Shown here piece by piece: positions 32,760-51,486 of a DNA stretch of 64,000 nt. The position numbers and the translations under genes were made by a program. The stretch's first letter is position 1, and each line of letters starts with the position of its first letter. The notes under the pieces were generated by a model. It was not told the DNA's origin. It saw only the letters and a program-made list of their open reading frames with translations, and did no database searches. This DNA comes from Glebionis coronaria (taxonomy: Eukaryota; Streptophyta; Magnoliopsida; Asterales; Asteraceae), in NCBI GenBank assembly GCA_025667525.1, contig CM046876.1, positions 80,827,512 through 80,891,511 of the forward strand, read 5' to 3'.

Positions 32760-33768
32760 CCAATACTTCAAAACCGTGACGCTGGCGATACCTTAATGTC
32801 TTCCCAATTTAATTACACGGAAGCTACTAGAAAAGACTAGAAACCCAACAATCCCAACTAAACCGCTAAGTCAATATTTATTAAGCAAAAAATATTTACA
32901 TGCGAAGGGAGAATAAGAAAACAACGAGAACACATGAGTTTTTGAAAGAATACGAGTACTCTACGTTTAGCATAGTAACTTATAATTAACCCTATCATTT
33001 CTCGTCCTCATTTAAGAGACTTAGCCTAATGTGAAGTTAAGGAATCGAAGCTAAGTGCTCAACACGCACGGTCGAGTAAAAAATTACTCTTATTCTCGCC
33101 ATCGGAAAATCTACATTCGTGTCTTAAACACTTATAAAATATGAGAATTTTTTTAAAATTTGGCCATTTTTAGCCTTATTTTGCAACAAAAATGATAAAC
33201 AAAAAGATAAACTTTGGAAAGCGTGAAGGTTTGGCAAGGCAAGTATCTATTCACCCCCCATACTAAAGTTAAACATTGTCCTCAATGGTTCGAGTCTAGG
33301 GGTGCAAACACCCCCATACTAGAGACGTAGTCGAATGCCTAATCTAGCATGGAAAGGGTGTAACCAATAAATTAATAGCCGTTTATGAAGTGTGATATAA
33401 ACCTAAGGTTAGAACATCAAAGGATATATCATTTGGATATTGAGAAAGTCTTCCGATCGAGTGCTCCCATAAAGGAACACGAGAGGCTCCAATCGTGAAG
33501 ATCATTATCTAAAAACCACAATTCACAAACAACCATGGAACAAAGGTTGGAAGGGCACAAATCCCCTCACATTAAATTAAGTAGAAAGCAATAATATGTA
33601 CATGGATAAGCATGGGTCTCCCCCACGAGGCACCTTGTTTTTGATAACCTAGTCAAAAGCTCGACTCGAATCCTCATAAATGTGATCATTTAGGGATTAT
33701 CTTGGTATGGTCAATTTTTGGTGGGGCTTACATGATAAAAAAGGCCCAAAAACAACCGGTGTTAAGGA
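32760..33768 (-). other. 3' non-coding part of the Tat/Athila-like element
   Basis: About 1 kb without a usable frame. Two purine tracts (minus strand TATGGGGGG near 33258 and TATGGGGGT near 33314) are candidate polypurine tracts. No copy of the 37763-41214 LTR follows them. Confidence 0.45.
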
Positions 33769-34455
33769 CTAAGTCCTTTGATGGTGCAAAATACCGGGAT
33801 CGAAGATGGCGTTCTCGTTTTCATTGGAAAAACAAATCAACGCCACTTCATCATGTGTCAACACAAACCCAAAGGGTTTCAAGAAAATAGATGAGAAGAA
33901 ATAGAAGGGTGGGACAATGGGTAAGTCATAAAAACCATGAGCTACTCGAGGTAGACTCGCACCAATCAAATAGAAAGATTTTCCATTTATTGCATCGGTG
34001 GAAGACCGAGATTTCCCTTTATAAGCAATTCCGGGATCAAATATCTCGTCCTCGGTGGAGAAAGGGGAGGGAACATAAGGGGCTTCCCCCACACTAAGTC
34101 CACACAAAGCATCGTCAAAAGGAGAAGACGAGCTTGTAGCACTCAAAACACGAGGTGATGACGGAGTTAGCATTGTAGAAAAATCTTTTAAATCCAATAT
34201 AAAATCTTTCCCTTTTTCATCTTTTAAACTCTCCTTATGAAAACCCGACTTAATGATGTCAAAAATATTTGGTGTTTCTAAAGCAATGTTAGTCACACTA
34301 AAAATTCTCACATTTGAGAACCGTTTAGGTAAAGGTGGTGGTAAGTTCTCAAAACGTTTGTCAACAAAGAAAACTTCCCCATCGGGATCAACATATTCAT
34401 CATCCGAAGAATCATTCGTGATTGGAATCGTAGGCTTAACACTCTTAACCTCCAC
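33769..34455 (-). pseudogene. Unknown frame downstream of the protease in the Tat/Athila-like element
   Basis: A 228-codon frame, out of phase with the protease frame just upstream and almost abutting it, so it is probably the C-terminal continuation after a frameshift. It is acidic and Ser/Pro-rich at the start (NDSSDDEYVDPDGEVFF), with PPPLPKRF near residue 40. I recognise no enzyme motif. In an autonomous element reverse transcriptase would be expected here, and it is absent. Confidence 0.5.
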
Positions 34456-34493
34456 CGGCGGAGGGGACGAAAAATCGTTTTTATCATCAACTC

Positions 34494-36206
34494 CTAAAAC
34501 TCTTTTGAAATCCTTTTACAAATGTTTTTGATGGAACTAACATTGTTCAAAGACGTGATAGAATACACATGAGAAAGTGTGTAGTTTTGAGTTGCATTTA
34601 TGACGAGTCCTTCCTCATTGAAACGAAGAGTGATTTTCCTAGCATGCACATCGATAAGTAATCTCGAGGTATCCAAAAATGATCGACCTAAAATTAGAGG
34701 GACTTTAGGATCGATGGGAATGTCAACAACAATAAAGTCCACGGGATAGTAGAACTTTCCAACTTTCACGAAGACGTCCTCGGCTACTCCACAAGCTAGA
34801 ATCGTAGAATGATCGGCCATCTCGATTGACATTCTTGAAGGAGTGAGATTGGGAAGATTGAGCGACTTAAAAATCTCAAGAGGCATCAAATTTATACTAG
34901 CACCAAGATCGGCCAAGGTGTAGCATTCCTCCATATCTTGTATAGCACATGGGATTAAAAACTTGCCGGGATCACCGACTTTTTGAGGTATGCGGCTAAG
35001 AAAAACCGAAGAAAAACTAGACGATTTTTGCAATTTCTCTTTGTTATTCAACATACTTTTGAAGTTCGCGGTAAATCGAGGCATCATGACCAAGGCGTCG
35101 GCAAAACTTATATTAAAATGCAAGTCACGAAACATTTTCATAAAAAGTTCAAATTGATAATTATTTCGTTCTTGTGCCTTTTCCTTGTTTCGTCTTGAAG
35201 GGTAAGGTAAGGGTGGTGTGGGTTGGGGCATAGGCAATGGCCTTGGAATCTCGGGTTCCACTATTGGTATTGGTTCAACCGTAGGTGTGGTTTGAGCGGT
35301 ACTTCGTGGGCTTGGAATTTGCTCCTTTTCTACCACCACCTCGGGTTCTTTCTCTTTTTCCTTCTCCGTAGAAGTACTTGGACGAGAAATGGGTTCTTTG
35401 AAAGTTTTACCACTATGAGTAGTAATAACCTTCAATTCTCCTTTCGGGTTTACGATGGTATCACTAGGAAGACCACCCGAAGAAGAAGGTTTACACATGA
35501 TAGCTTCAAACATTTTTCCCATTCGGTCTTCAAACTTAGATTGCCTAGCATCCGCTTTTAACAATTCTTGCTTAATATCATGTTGACCTTGCTCCATTTT
35601 TTGTTGATTTTGTTGGAGACGTTGAACATTTCCTTCCATTTTATTATCATGAGTATTAAGTTCATTAGCAAGTTCGTTTTTAAGCTCGTTTTTCAACTCG
35701 GATCTTAAGCTAACCATTTCACGTTGCATATTATCAAACTTAGCATCGTTTGCTTTAGCATAATTCATAAATTCTCCTTGAAGATTTTTGGTGTGATCAT
35801 TTTGAAAACCTTGTGTGGTAGTTTGAAAATCACGGTTTTGGTTTTGGTTTGAAATTTGCCCATTTCCACTTTGAAAATTACCCTTGTTGTAGTTACGTTG
35901 ATTTCCTTGATAAGCATCACTTTGATTGTTGTTTCGATAGTTGTTAGCATTTTGATTTTGTGGAGCTTGATTTTGGCGGGAACCTTGACCGTTTTGGTTA
36001 TAAGTTCCCGTGGCTACATAAGCATTCGAAGTGTTACCATCCGAAGTAATGCACTCGGAAAAATCATGAGCTCCACCACACGAAATACAATTCTTGGCAA
36101 CCGCCTTAACCGATGTGGAATTCAAAGCATCTTGTGCTTTCCAGTGAGTCATAAGAGTCGAAAACCTATCGAAAAACCGATTCTCCTCATTTGCTTCATC
36201 TTGCAA
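34494..36206 (-). pseudogene. gag: Tat/Athila-like gag C-terminus and aspartic protease
   Basis: A 570-codon frame. Near residue 38 is a short zinc-knuckle-like CISCGGAHDFSEC. A long Asn/Gln-rich stretch and a coiled-coil region (FDNMQREMVSLRSELKNEL) follow. Pro-rich linkers lead to a C-terminal domain with MPRFTANFKSML, then the retroviral aspartic protease: ADLGASINLMP (active-site Asp), MADHSTILACG and VPLILGRSFLD. The sequence is well kept but the frame starts after a frameshift from the preceding gag frame (36149-36442). It would process gag in a particle; with no polymerase encoded, an autonomous relative would have to supply RT and integrase. Confidence 0.8.
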
Positions 36207-37048
36207 GGCATTAATGCACGAGACGATGACGAACCCAAATTGGCAACACTCGGTGTGTTACGAGGGCTATAAACCTTGGACCTATTTTCAATGATTTTTA
36301 AAGCCTCTTCGGTTGTTTTGCACAAAAAATTACCACCCGCGACGGCATTTAAGTAATCTCGTTCATGATCATTAAGCCCATTATAAAAAGTGTCGATTTG
36401 ATGCAATTCGGAAAAATCATGGTGTGGACATTCATGTAACATTTCTTTAAACCTTTACCAAGCCATTGAAAAAATTTCATTAGACCTTTGAGTAAATCAT
36501 GAAATCTCGTTTTTCAAATGTGTTGTTTTAGATGGTGGAAAAAATTGATTCACAAATTTAGAAACGAGATCACCCCACGTCAAAATCGAATTTGGGGGTT
36601 CTTTCTCGAGCCATATCTTGGCGGGTCCATCTAACGAGTATGGAAACAACATCATCTTAATGGCATCGTGTGGTACATCCTTAAACTTGCTTGTCGCGGT
36701 GAGACGATTAAATTGCCTAATGTGATAATGTGGGTTGTCTTTCTCGTGTCCGCGAAACTTGTTGGCTTTAAGCATAGACATTAAACCCGTCTTGATCTCG
36801 AAATTCTCCGCAAGGATGGCGGGAATCACAATGGACTCTCCAAAACCCTCGGTGGGTGCTTGAAGCAACTCCATCATAGTACGATTAGCCATGATAGCTT
36901 CTTGTTCTACAATAGGTTCCTCACTTGGAGTCTCTTCACTAGAAAGATTAGGAGTAGGTGTTTCCTCCTTTTTGTTTCTTCGTTTACGTGCACGTCTTGC
37001 TTGATTGCGAGTAAGCATAAACGCCACGTACAACGTGGGGATGAGCAA
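36149..37048 (-). pseudogene. gag: Tat/Athila-like gag N-terminal part (broken)
   Basis: A frame starting near 37048 with a basic stretch (RNQARRARKRRNKKEE) runs 183 codons to a TGA at 36497, then continues in the same phase, with a further stop near 36455, as 36149-36442. Recognisable gag features: LKANKFRGHEKDNPHYHIRQF, MLFPYSLDGPAKIWLEK and FVNQFFPPSKT, then FSELHQIDTFYNGLNDHERDYLNAVAGG. These are the standard retrotransposon gag capsid blocks of Tat/Athila elements. It is separated from the PBS by a leader of about 690 bp (37049-37740), in which I see no other gene. Confidence 0.78.
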
Positions 37049-37740
37049 AGAAGATTCTTTTTGGTGTTTTTAACTTTTTTAATTTTTTGGATTTTTGATT
37101 GTTTTTACTTTTTTGGATTTTGGAATTGTATTAAGTAGACAGAAATCTACAAATCTCCTCCTTAATCAAATCTCTTGATTAAAGAAGCCTCAAGGAATGA
37201 AAACGATCACGTGAAGTGAACGACTTCGATGACTTTAGAACGTTAGTGGAACACGAAAACGTTCAAGAGGGTTTAATCAATGAAACCAAGAAAATATATA
37301 TGATACTTAATAATACTTTGGGCGGCAAAACCCTCGATTAGCTCTCAAAATCAAATACTCACAAGCAAGCGGGGAAACGAGGCGGCGCGAAGCACTTAAG
37401 AGCCTTTTTCCTTAGGATATATTTTATAATATCCGCCTTATACCCACCTTATAGTTTGTATTTTCGAAATCGAGCTTCTCGAAAGTATTTATCTATTTTT
37501 GCCTTTTTTCTTTGGTTTGAGATTCGAATACAATGATTGGGTAATGACCTCCCAAGTCAAGGTTGTGATTTCTCACGTATTTGGAGTACTTGTGAATTTA
37601 TTGTTCTACGTATACAATATAGTAATAGTATTCACAAAAAACGAAAAATCGATAATACGTATTAGTAGAGTGCTACTAATACAAATACTTATTATGGCTA
37701 TATAAAAACAACAATTGTTCAAATCAAAACACAACACGCC

Positions 37741-37758
37741 TCCCCGGCAGCGGCGCCA
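37741..37758 (-). other. Primer-binding site of the Tat/Athila-like element
   Basis: The minus strand reads TGGCGCCGCTGCCGGGGA, four bases after the LTR end. It matches, with one difference, the tRNA-Asp-type PBS TGGCGCCGTTGCCGGGGA used by Athila and related elements. Confidence 0.85.
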
Positions 37759-37762
37759 AAAT

Positions 37763-40700
37763 TGATGTAGTGTTTTTACTACTCTTTAGGAAAAGAGAGA
37801 AAAAGTGGCAAGTATTAAGTGTCGGTTTAGGTAAACCAAGGACTAATGACCAAATAAGTTCAAGTTCGTTTCCCAAGGAGGCTAGTGCATTGTGTAATGA
37901 AATGATTATCTTTGTGATTATATTTTTGAGAAAGAAAAGTAGAAATGAGATTAGAAAAGAATGACGGTTATGATGACGGATTGCACTAAGACGAAAAGGT
38001 CGTTCACGTAAAACCGTAAAAAGCACTAATTTAAAAATTAAAACCTAAAAAATAATTAAAAGTTAAAACTAAGTTTAAAATAATATAAATAAGAATAAAA
38101 ATCCAACAAAAATATTTTAAAACCTTTAATTACTTAAATATTCAATTTTAAATGCTAATTAAAGCCCTAAAATTAAATATAATTAATAAAATGTCCAAAA
38201 TATTGTTTTATTGAACTAATAAGTTACTTATATTATTTAAATACTAAAAAGTATTTTTCCCAAATTTTAAAAACTATTTTTCTATTTTTAAAATACTTAA
38301 AACTATTTTTAATCTAAAATAATCATAAAAAATAATTAAATAATGCTAAAAATGATTTGACAATTTTAAAAATCCTAATTTATACTAGGGAACAGTAGAA
38401 AAATGAAAAAGTGTGAAAAATATAAAATTTTGCACTAAAAGACAAAACTGATTATAATTAAACCTTAAATAAACTAAATTAAATTCTAAAAATTAATTAA
38501 AAAGTGAACAGTAAAAACTTTTTAAACTAAAAATCTTAAACTATTTTTCTAAATCTATGAAAATTTTTGAAACTGAAAAATAATAATTTTTGTCACTAAA
38601 AGACAAAAATAGAAAATTAAAAAGTAATCAAAAATAACAATTAAATCTAAATAATACTAGATGAACAGTAACAAAAAATCTAATTAAACAGAAAAATCAA
38701 AAATTAAATAAGAAAAATATTGAAACTAATTTCAAACCCTAATTCCTGTTTTTGATCACTAAAGACAAAAAACTGAATAAACTGAAAGTGACATGTTGAC
38801 TTGCTTTGTTTTTTAGTGCAGCAGTGGTAACCAATGTATTAGCAGGGGGAACTTTGTTCCCACTGTTAATGCAAAAACAAGGTATGTGGACCTTTGAGCT
38901 TAGGAAAGCTTTGTGGCTTGGTTTTCTTTGGACAATGGGGCACCCCTACACTCAATGGAGTGTAGGGATTCTAGATAAGCAATAAAAACAGCTACTCCAA
39001 TACACAAATTACACAAACAAGCACAAAATCAGTCACTGAGGGGTAATGCAAGTTTCTGATGAACAGTGCTCTGAACTACTTTGCACAAAATCGAATTTCA
39101 AAGCTTAAAATCTTACATACAAGTTAACCAAAACACTTACAAGCTATCTAGAATCCTAGATTAGCCTATTCTCTAATCAATGAGCAAGATTATGGAAAAA
39201 ATTTCACAAAAACAAGCAGGAAATGGGGCTTACTGTTTTTGAGCTATATGAACCAATATTTGATCTTGCAAACTTCTGATTAAACACACCAAGCTAAAAA
39301 GAACAATACACTGATACTAAATGAACCAAAGAGAGTGTGTGTGAGTGGTTTTTAGCAGATTTATAAACCTTTAAACCTCTTAAATCCCTAATCCCAAACA
39401 GTCCCTTAATTCATGAAATCAAAAATTAACACACCAAATCTTTATAAATCCTAACAAAACTGATTTAAATAGCTTCTAGCATGCATACAAACCCTAAGTG
39501 AGCATAATTAAACTGAAAATTCCAACACACAAGCAATTTCACACAAAATCATACAATGTCACTTAAAAGCTTTAAAAGGAAAGTTTAAGCCAGGTTTTAC
39601 CTTGTGGGACCTACAATCCAGGTCCCACTATGGCTGATAAGCCATCTCCTTTCAGGCTCGGGCCTGAGCTGAACTAGTTCGATGAGGTTGTTGATTAAGT
39701 GACAACACTTCCAATCTCTTGTGATATAAGAAACTTTCCTGCACAATCACAACAAACAGGCAACAGACTTCAAGCTTATATAAGCCAATGCTCATACGCT
39801 AGTGTCAAATAGCTTATGAGCAAACTTATATAAATAGTTAAATTAGAACAAAAAAATAAACAAAAGTCTTTTGAAAACTGATTTTCTAGAAACCTTTGAA
39901 ACCACCAAAATTTTGAAACCTTGAAATAAGCTTTCACCAAACTGATTGTGGAACTCAGATTTCTCTCAAGATAAGCACCAACTTTTAAAATACATAAAAA
40001 GGAATTATATTTCAACACAAAAATACAAGCTTTTATTATATTCAAAAAGGAATTACAAAACTTGGGAAAATCTGGAACAAGAATAAGGGTTCACATGCGA
40101 CACCCTTATATACTAGTACATAGAATCATACAAATGCTAAAACCCTAGTGAATAAAAGCCCTAATATGCCCCTGAAGTCTTCAGTCTTCAAATTGGGTCA
40201 AAACGGATCATGTGATCTGCCAGTAGCCTTGGGGGTTGTTGCCAGCTGTTGAAATGGATCTTGGACGTTCATATAGCATTGGGGACCAAGTAAAAGGATC
40301 ATGGACGTTCATCTTGTCGGTTTTAGGTTTTGAGGAGGAAAGTGACGTGCATGGGATGTCCCCACAGTCACATGGGGATGCTGGGAAGAGAATCTGGGTT
40401 ATGGGTTGTGATTAGGGGATGTGTAATTAGTGTTCTGGAAACTTTCAATAATTTCCCCTTTGTTTTGGTTAAGAATTAAATTAGGATTTATAAGTTTCTT
40501 AAGTGTGTGTTTAGTGTGTGCGTGAATCGGTTTTTAGGGATTAATAGAGTGTTTAGTGGGAAATAAATAAAAAAGATTTTTTCAAATCTGATTTATTTAA
40601 AAGGGTAGTGGATGGTGACTGGGATAGAGGATGTGACGTGGGAGAATACGGTTGGCTAGTGGAGGTGAGGTGGAAGAGTGATTGGTGGTGGTAGGTTGTG

Positions 40701-41214
40701 ATGTTTGAGAGGTTTGGTCCCCTGCTTCCTTATTACTTGCTACTTTGTGAAAAAACAGCCATAAAACCTTTTCCCTTTGTAAAAACTTTGGTATACTTGT
40801 CAATTTTGGCACAATACTTGCAAATACTTTTATCAAGGACCTTTCATGCAATTTGACCATTCTTGAAGGGCTTATATTGTATATTCTTGAAATATTAGGG
40901 ACTCATATGTAATATGTGAGATTTACAAGGGTTTAATATGACAAGTCTTCAATAGTTGAGGGGCCATTCTTGACAAATCTTCAAACATCCAGGACTTCTT
41001 TGGAAATTCATGATTCGGGTCCGGTTCTTTGTGCGGCTTCGTTTCCCGTGTTCATTTTTGATTGATTCTTGTGATCTTTTTGTCTTTTCCTCAATATCCG
41101 TACCTAAAATACACAAGCAACAAATACGAGCATATATTTGGCATTTTTAATGATATTTAATGCATTTTAAGCCTAATTTGGACGATGAGACTATGTATAA
41201 AAGCAGTCTCATCA
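37763..41214 (-). repeat. 5' LTR of the Tat/Athila-like element
   Basis: 3452 bp with ends TGATG...CATCA. It borders the PBS on the left and the Sirevirus B reverse transcriptase on the right. 38030-38760 is extremely A-rich on the plus strand. The right end (41184-41214) has an inverted repeat GATGAGAC...GTCTCATC separated by 14 bases. No gene is seen in it. Confidence 0.8.
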
Positions 41215-42591
41215 TAACCCTAGAAAGAAGTTCATCTCCCCCATTGCACTCATCTTGAATTTGTCTGTCATAAGCTTGGAAAAATCTTCACTCATCTTTG
41301 GGTTTGTGGAGCCAAAGATGATATCATCCACATAAACCTGATAAAGTAAGACATCCTTACCAGTCTTCTTTGTAAATAAGGTCTGGTCTATGGTGCCCCT
41401 TTTGAATCCATTTTCCACCAGATAGGTGGACAATGTGCCATACCATACTCCTGAGGCTTGATGAAGTCCATACATAGCTTTCTTGACTCTATACACCTTG
41501 TCTGGATGCTCTGGATCTTCAAAACCAGGAGGCTGCATGACATATACCTCCTCAACAATGGTGCCATAAAGGAAAGCACTATTCACATCCATTTGATAGA
41601 CAGTAAAGCCCATGCAGGAAGCATAGGCTAGAAAGATCCTTATAGCCTCAATCCTTGCAACTGGTGCAAAGACCTCCTCATAGTCTATCCTTCCTCTTGT
41701 GTATATCCTTGAGCCACTAAACGTGCCTTGTTCCTGACCACAATGCCTCTTTCATCTTTCTTGTTTCTAAGAACCCATCTTGTCCCAATAGGTCTGACAT
41801 ATCTGGGACAATCAACTAACTCACAAACATCTTGAATAGCAAATTGGTGAAGCTCATCCTGCATTGCTTCCAGCCAACTTGGTTCTTTGAGAGCATCAAA
41901 AATCTTCTTGGGTTCCTATTGTGACAGAAAACAGGCAAACAAACATGCTTGAACAAGAGGGGAATCAACCTTCTTGTGTATATTGGCAATAAATCCTCCA
42001 AGATTCTGATGAGATCTTCTAGTCTGAACAGGAGACATCACATTTCCAATGATTAGAGAAGAGGGATGATCCTTCATTGTAGAGGTAAGAACTCCTCCCT
42101 CAAAAAGTCTGTTGTCTTCAATCTCATCATCCAAGTTACCAATATCTTCTTTATACTCTCTTCCATCAATATCTGTATGAACCTCTCCATTTCTGCTTGA
42201 AGGTTCACCTTGTTCAAAATTGGAAGAGAAAATATGGTCAAAAGAGTTGTCAACGCCAGAACCAAGGTTGTCAGCGTTGGATCCATCAACACTTTAAATA
42301 GTGTTGTCAACGTTTGAACCATCAACGCCTGATTGTCCTGTTAGCGCCAGATTTTCCTTTATCAGCGCCTGAAGGACCATGCATGTTGTTAACTGGTGAT
42401 ACTTGGGGACCACCATTTTCCTTTCCAGCAGCAGCAGCAGTAAAAGCATCTGTCCATATAGGAATAGTGACATAATCAAGTATGGGAGATGACTTGTCTG
42501 CTTGTGATCCAACCTCTTCAATAACCTGTGTACCTGAAACATCAACAACTGGTTCTTCCACAACACTTGAAGTTACCTTCACAATGTCTGG
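41215..42591 (-). pseudogene. pol: Sirevirus B pol: linker and reverse transcriptase (truncated)
   Basis: The minus strand reads from 42591 to 41215. The clean part is 41215-41613: VYQMDVNSAFLYGT, PPGFEDPEHPDKVYR, an intact YVDDIIFGS and FKMSAMGEMNFFLGL, where the Tat/Athila-like LTR cuts in. Upstream, 41614-42591 is the integrase-RT linker in several shifted frames (41916-42134, 42074-42325, 42322-42591), with the Sirevirus B motif TCAACGCC at 42245-42375. The right limit is the TCTGG duplication of chromovirus D; the frame continues at 54801. Confidence 0.82.
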
Positions 42592-45500
42592 TGTAACACC
42601 CCAAAATTTATACAACTCGATACAGCGGAAGACTAGTTGGTATTACGGGATAGCACATTACTCACATCATAGACAACGCATAAAAATCGCGTCGTTTATT
42701 TATAAGCATTTCCATTCATAAATATCAAAGTTACATCGGTCCCAAGTCATTACATTATATACAAAAGTTTTACAAAGTGTTTGAATGGAAAAATATTGTT
42801 TAAGTGCGGGCCATGAATTCTTGTCGTCTTCCCGAGAATTACCTTCAAGTAACTGAGATAAAACATGTTAAAAGAAAAGGGTCAGCGATAACGCCGAGTG
42901 AATTCATAGAGTTTAATAAATTCTATCAATATAACTTTGGTATAAAATTAGTACCAAAAATCACTTCGTACAAATCATTGTAATAGGCCGTAAAATAGCC
43001 AAAATCGTTTTATACAAATCTTTGTAATAGGCCATAAAATAGCCAAAGTCATTTTATATAAATCCTTATCGAAAATCATAGTATAGGCATTTGCCTTAAA
43101 AATTATTATACGAGCCAATGTCGTAAAAACATCATACAATACGTCTTATGACGTTGTATAAAATCAAATAAAAACCGTTATATGAATATGGTTATGAAAA
43201 CCAAAATACAAACATAATATCAATAGTATGACCCTGTATTGCTAGTCAGGCAATACATCGTAATTCGGAGCGTCTATTAGTATTTCGTTAATTCTTGGAT
43301 TATTACAAGCCGCATGACATTGTTACCTTACTAAACCAACAACGGGTAGCTAACCCGATACCAATTTTGCCCATCTAAAGTAGCGTGTCGTCACAAAGGT
43401 CACGCTATGGAAATCTTCTCATACATAAATTCGCTTACCAATCAATGTGGCACGACGGGGATCAACCGTCAAGGCGCGAACTGGGGTGATCGTCCCCAAA
43501 TAGTACTATTAAATGCATAAGCGTATACCAACTCCCGGTAGTTCACAATTCATGCTAATTGGACTTTTAGTGACATAACCTAACTTTAATAATCCATTTA
43601 ATTTCATCTATCGGGTCCATTAATCATTTATCGGGTCATACAATCGGGTCATTCAATCATTCGGGTCCAAAATCAATAAACAAACAATCGGGACAAATGG
43701 TGTCCTATTTTATAAAACTAACATGTTATCTCCCTCGCGGGTTTATAAAACATTTATAAAAACATTTAAAAGAGTGCGAGGCTATGAACTCACGTTGATG
43801 TGGGAAGGCGGGTTGTCGGCGATCCGGACGTACGGTACGTGCTTCAATCACGGAAACCTAAACAAATAATACTCGTCTTAGACTCATGTCCAATGACTTA
43901 TAAAAATAACAATTATGTATACATATGATGATTATATATATATGATGATCAAGTGGGTTTATATATTCTCGTTTACTCATTTTTTTGTTATGTGTCGATA
44001 GCTTTTATACTAGTTTACTAGTTTTACCCATTTACGTGTCTTAAGTCCAATAAGCTTATTATAAGTTATTTAAATTATTTTAATCCATTTTGTATCTATA
44101 TTATTAGTATGTATACTTTCCAAGTTGGGACTAAATGGGTTAAGCCCAATAGATTCTTTTTACAAGTTTTTATCCTATTTAGTCCATTTATTAGTCCAAT
44201 ATGTTTATTTAACTTGTTAATGTCCGTATACCCTATAGTTTGGGTTTTGTCGGTTTTTACTTGTTATACATGTCTATATATCAGTATATATGTTTTATAA
44301 GTTAGTGGGTTTTTATTTTACATTTTATATATTAAAATGTGAGTGCTTATATAATAGTATTATTCTTTAATTTCCAAAAATCTGATTTTTAACTTCATAT
44401 TCACCAAAACTGCCATATCTTGAGTTCTACATGGAGATAGAAGCTCAAATTTTTATCACATAAATTACATGATATGTGGTACATTTAACTCTTCTATAGC
44501 TACTGTTGAACCATCCTTTAAGTATTTTCTAAAAATCGTCCAAAACAGGAACTTCAGATTTATACCCTAAACTTGTTTTGATCATATCTCACTCATTATT
44601 TTGATTCCATTGCATGGCCAACTCTCACTTGTGTACAAGACCCATAGCTTACTGTAAATCCATTTTACTTCATCATTTTATCAGTTCACCACTTGGTTCT
44701 TTACTGTTTTATACAGCTATGCAAATTAATCAAGATTTTAACCTTGTTTCTTATAGTTTTTCACCCTTTTTATCCATGATTATCAACAACAAATCCCCAC
44801 ATAACATTTTTATCATCATATAATCATCATAAATATATACAATAGGAAATAAAATACATGTTTACATAATCAAAATATTAAGAAGATGAGGAGGACAATC
44901 TTTATACCACCAACTTGATGTAGGTTATGAGTTTGGCATGGTTTTGGATGGAGAAACTTATGATGCACCAAGACCACCTTCATGACCACCAATCTTCATA
45001 AACTCCTTGTGGAAAATCAGCCTCAAGACACCAAGGAACTCCTCCATGGATGTTATAATCACCACCATTCAAGAGAGCTTCAAAAGGGCTTCAACATGTG
45101 TATGAATAACACATGATTTCATGGATGAAATTGATCAAAATGGTGTTTTATGGTGAAGAATGGGACGGCCAAAAATGGAGTCCAAGAGAGAGAGAGAAAG
45201 TTTGTAGCTTGTTTGCATGAGTGTGTGTGAGAAGAGTGGTTTGTGTTGGTGGTTTTGTGAAGTGGAATAGCTTAAAGGTTAAGCTTAAGACATGTGTAAG
45301 TAATATTACTTACAACTTGACACCAAGTTGTTGTGTTGGAGAGTTATAGCCGGTTTTGATGGGGGTGGGACAAGTGTCCCACTTGTCTCATCCCCATTTA
45401 TTTACGGGTACTCCTCGATTCTAGTTTCCTCGATTTGCGTGCCCTCGGGTCGTTTTACGAAAAACGTTTTTATAAATTATGAATCAACGTCATAAAACGA

Positions 45501-45898
45501 ATCCAATAAAAATTGTTTCATCAAAAGCGGAGTTCGAAAACGTAAATACGTAATCCTAAGGTTTCCGGTTTAGTCGTAAAGGACGTTAAAATAAAATCTT
45601 AAGTCCTAATCTATTCTCGTAAATTTGTGAGTTTATGAACCAACACAAATTTAAAACTCCAAAATAATATTCATGGACAAATTTATTTTCTGAAATGTCG
45701 GACTGTCTCCAAAGACGGTGTATGTAAACGTAAGCACGTAACGTTGAATCCTCCGGTTTAGACGTAGTCGATGCTACTCCAAGACGTAAATCCAAATTTC
45801 TTCCCAAAAATATGTGAGTTCATATTGTAACATTAGAATAATATTTTCAAATAATATTTGAGAATAAAATATCGACCATAAATTGACGGATTGTCACA
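42592..45898 (-). repeat. 3' LTR of chromovirus D
   Basis: Ends TGTGACAATCC (45898) and GGGTGTTACA (42592) on the minus strand. A TATATAAACCC string near 43956-43966 is the likely TATA box. It contains the LTR-conserved block at about 43414-43550. No coding function is recognised. Confidence 0.92.
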
Positions 45899-45913
45899 GC
45901 ATTTACCCCTAAA
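45899..45913 (-). other. Polypurine tract of chromovirus D
   Basis: The minus strand reads TTTAGGGGTAAATGC immediately before the 3' LTR. Confidence 0.6.
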
Positions 45914-51471
<5,558 letters not shown>

Positions 51472-51483
51472 GCTCTGGTACCA
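51472..51483 (-). other. Primer-binding site of chromovirus D
   Basis: The minus strand reads TGGTACCAGAGC, three bases after the LTR; initiator tRNA-Met type. Confidence 0.87.
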
Positions 51484-51486
51484 AAC

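Larger units (their letters stand above)
32760..41214 (-). mobile_element. Tat/Athila-like Ty3/gypsy element with gag-protease but no pol, 3' end lost
   Basis: On the minus strand: 5' LTR (41214 down to 37763), PBS, leader, gag and protease, an unknown frame, then purine-rich ATGGGGGGTG strings near 33260 that resemble the PPT region of such elements. No RT, RNase H or integrase follows, and no second LTR is found on the left. The right side is clean: the LTR ends at 41214 within the Sirevirus B reverse transcriptase (FFLGL), followed by TAACC; a matching TAACC next to an LTR end is not found on the left. The protease DLGASINLMP motif and the tRNA-Asp-type PBS point to the Tat/Athila group. 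Confidence 0.75.

Noticed and set aside
33284..33310. tRNA-like T-arm (GGTTCGAGTC)
   Set aside because: No D-arm, anticodon stem or paired acceptor around it.
40597..40860. A short minus-strand frame of 87 codons
   Set aside because: It lies in the LTR of the Tat/Athila-like element and shows no protein motif.
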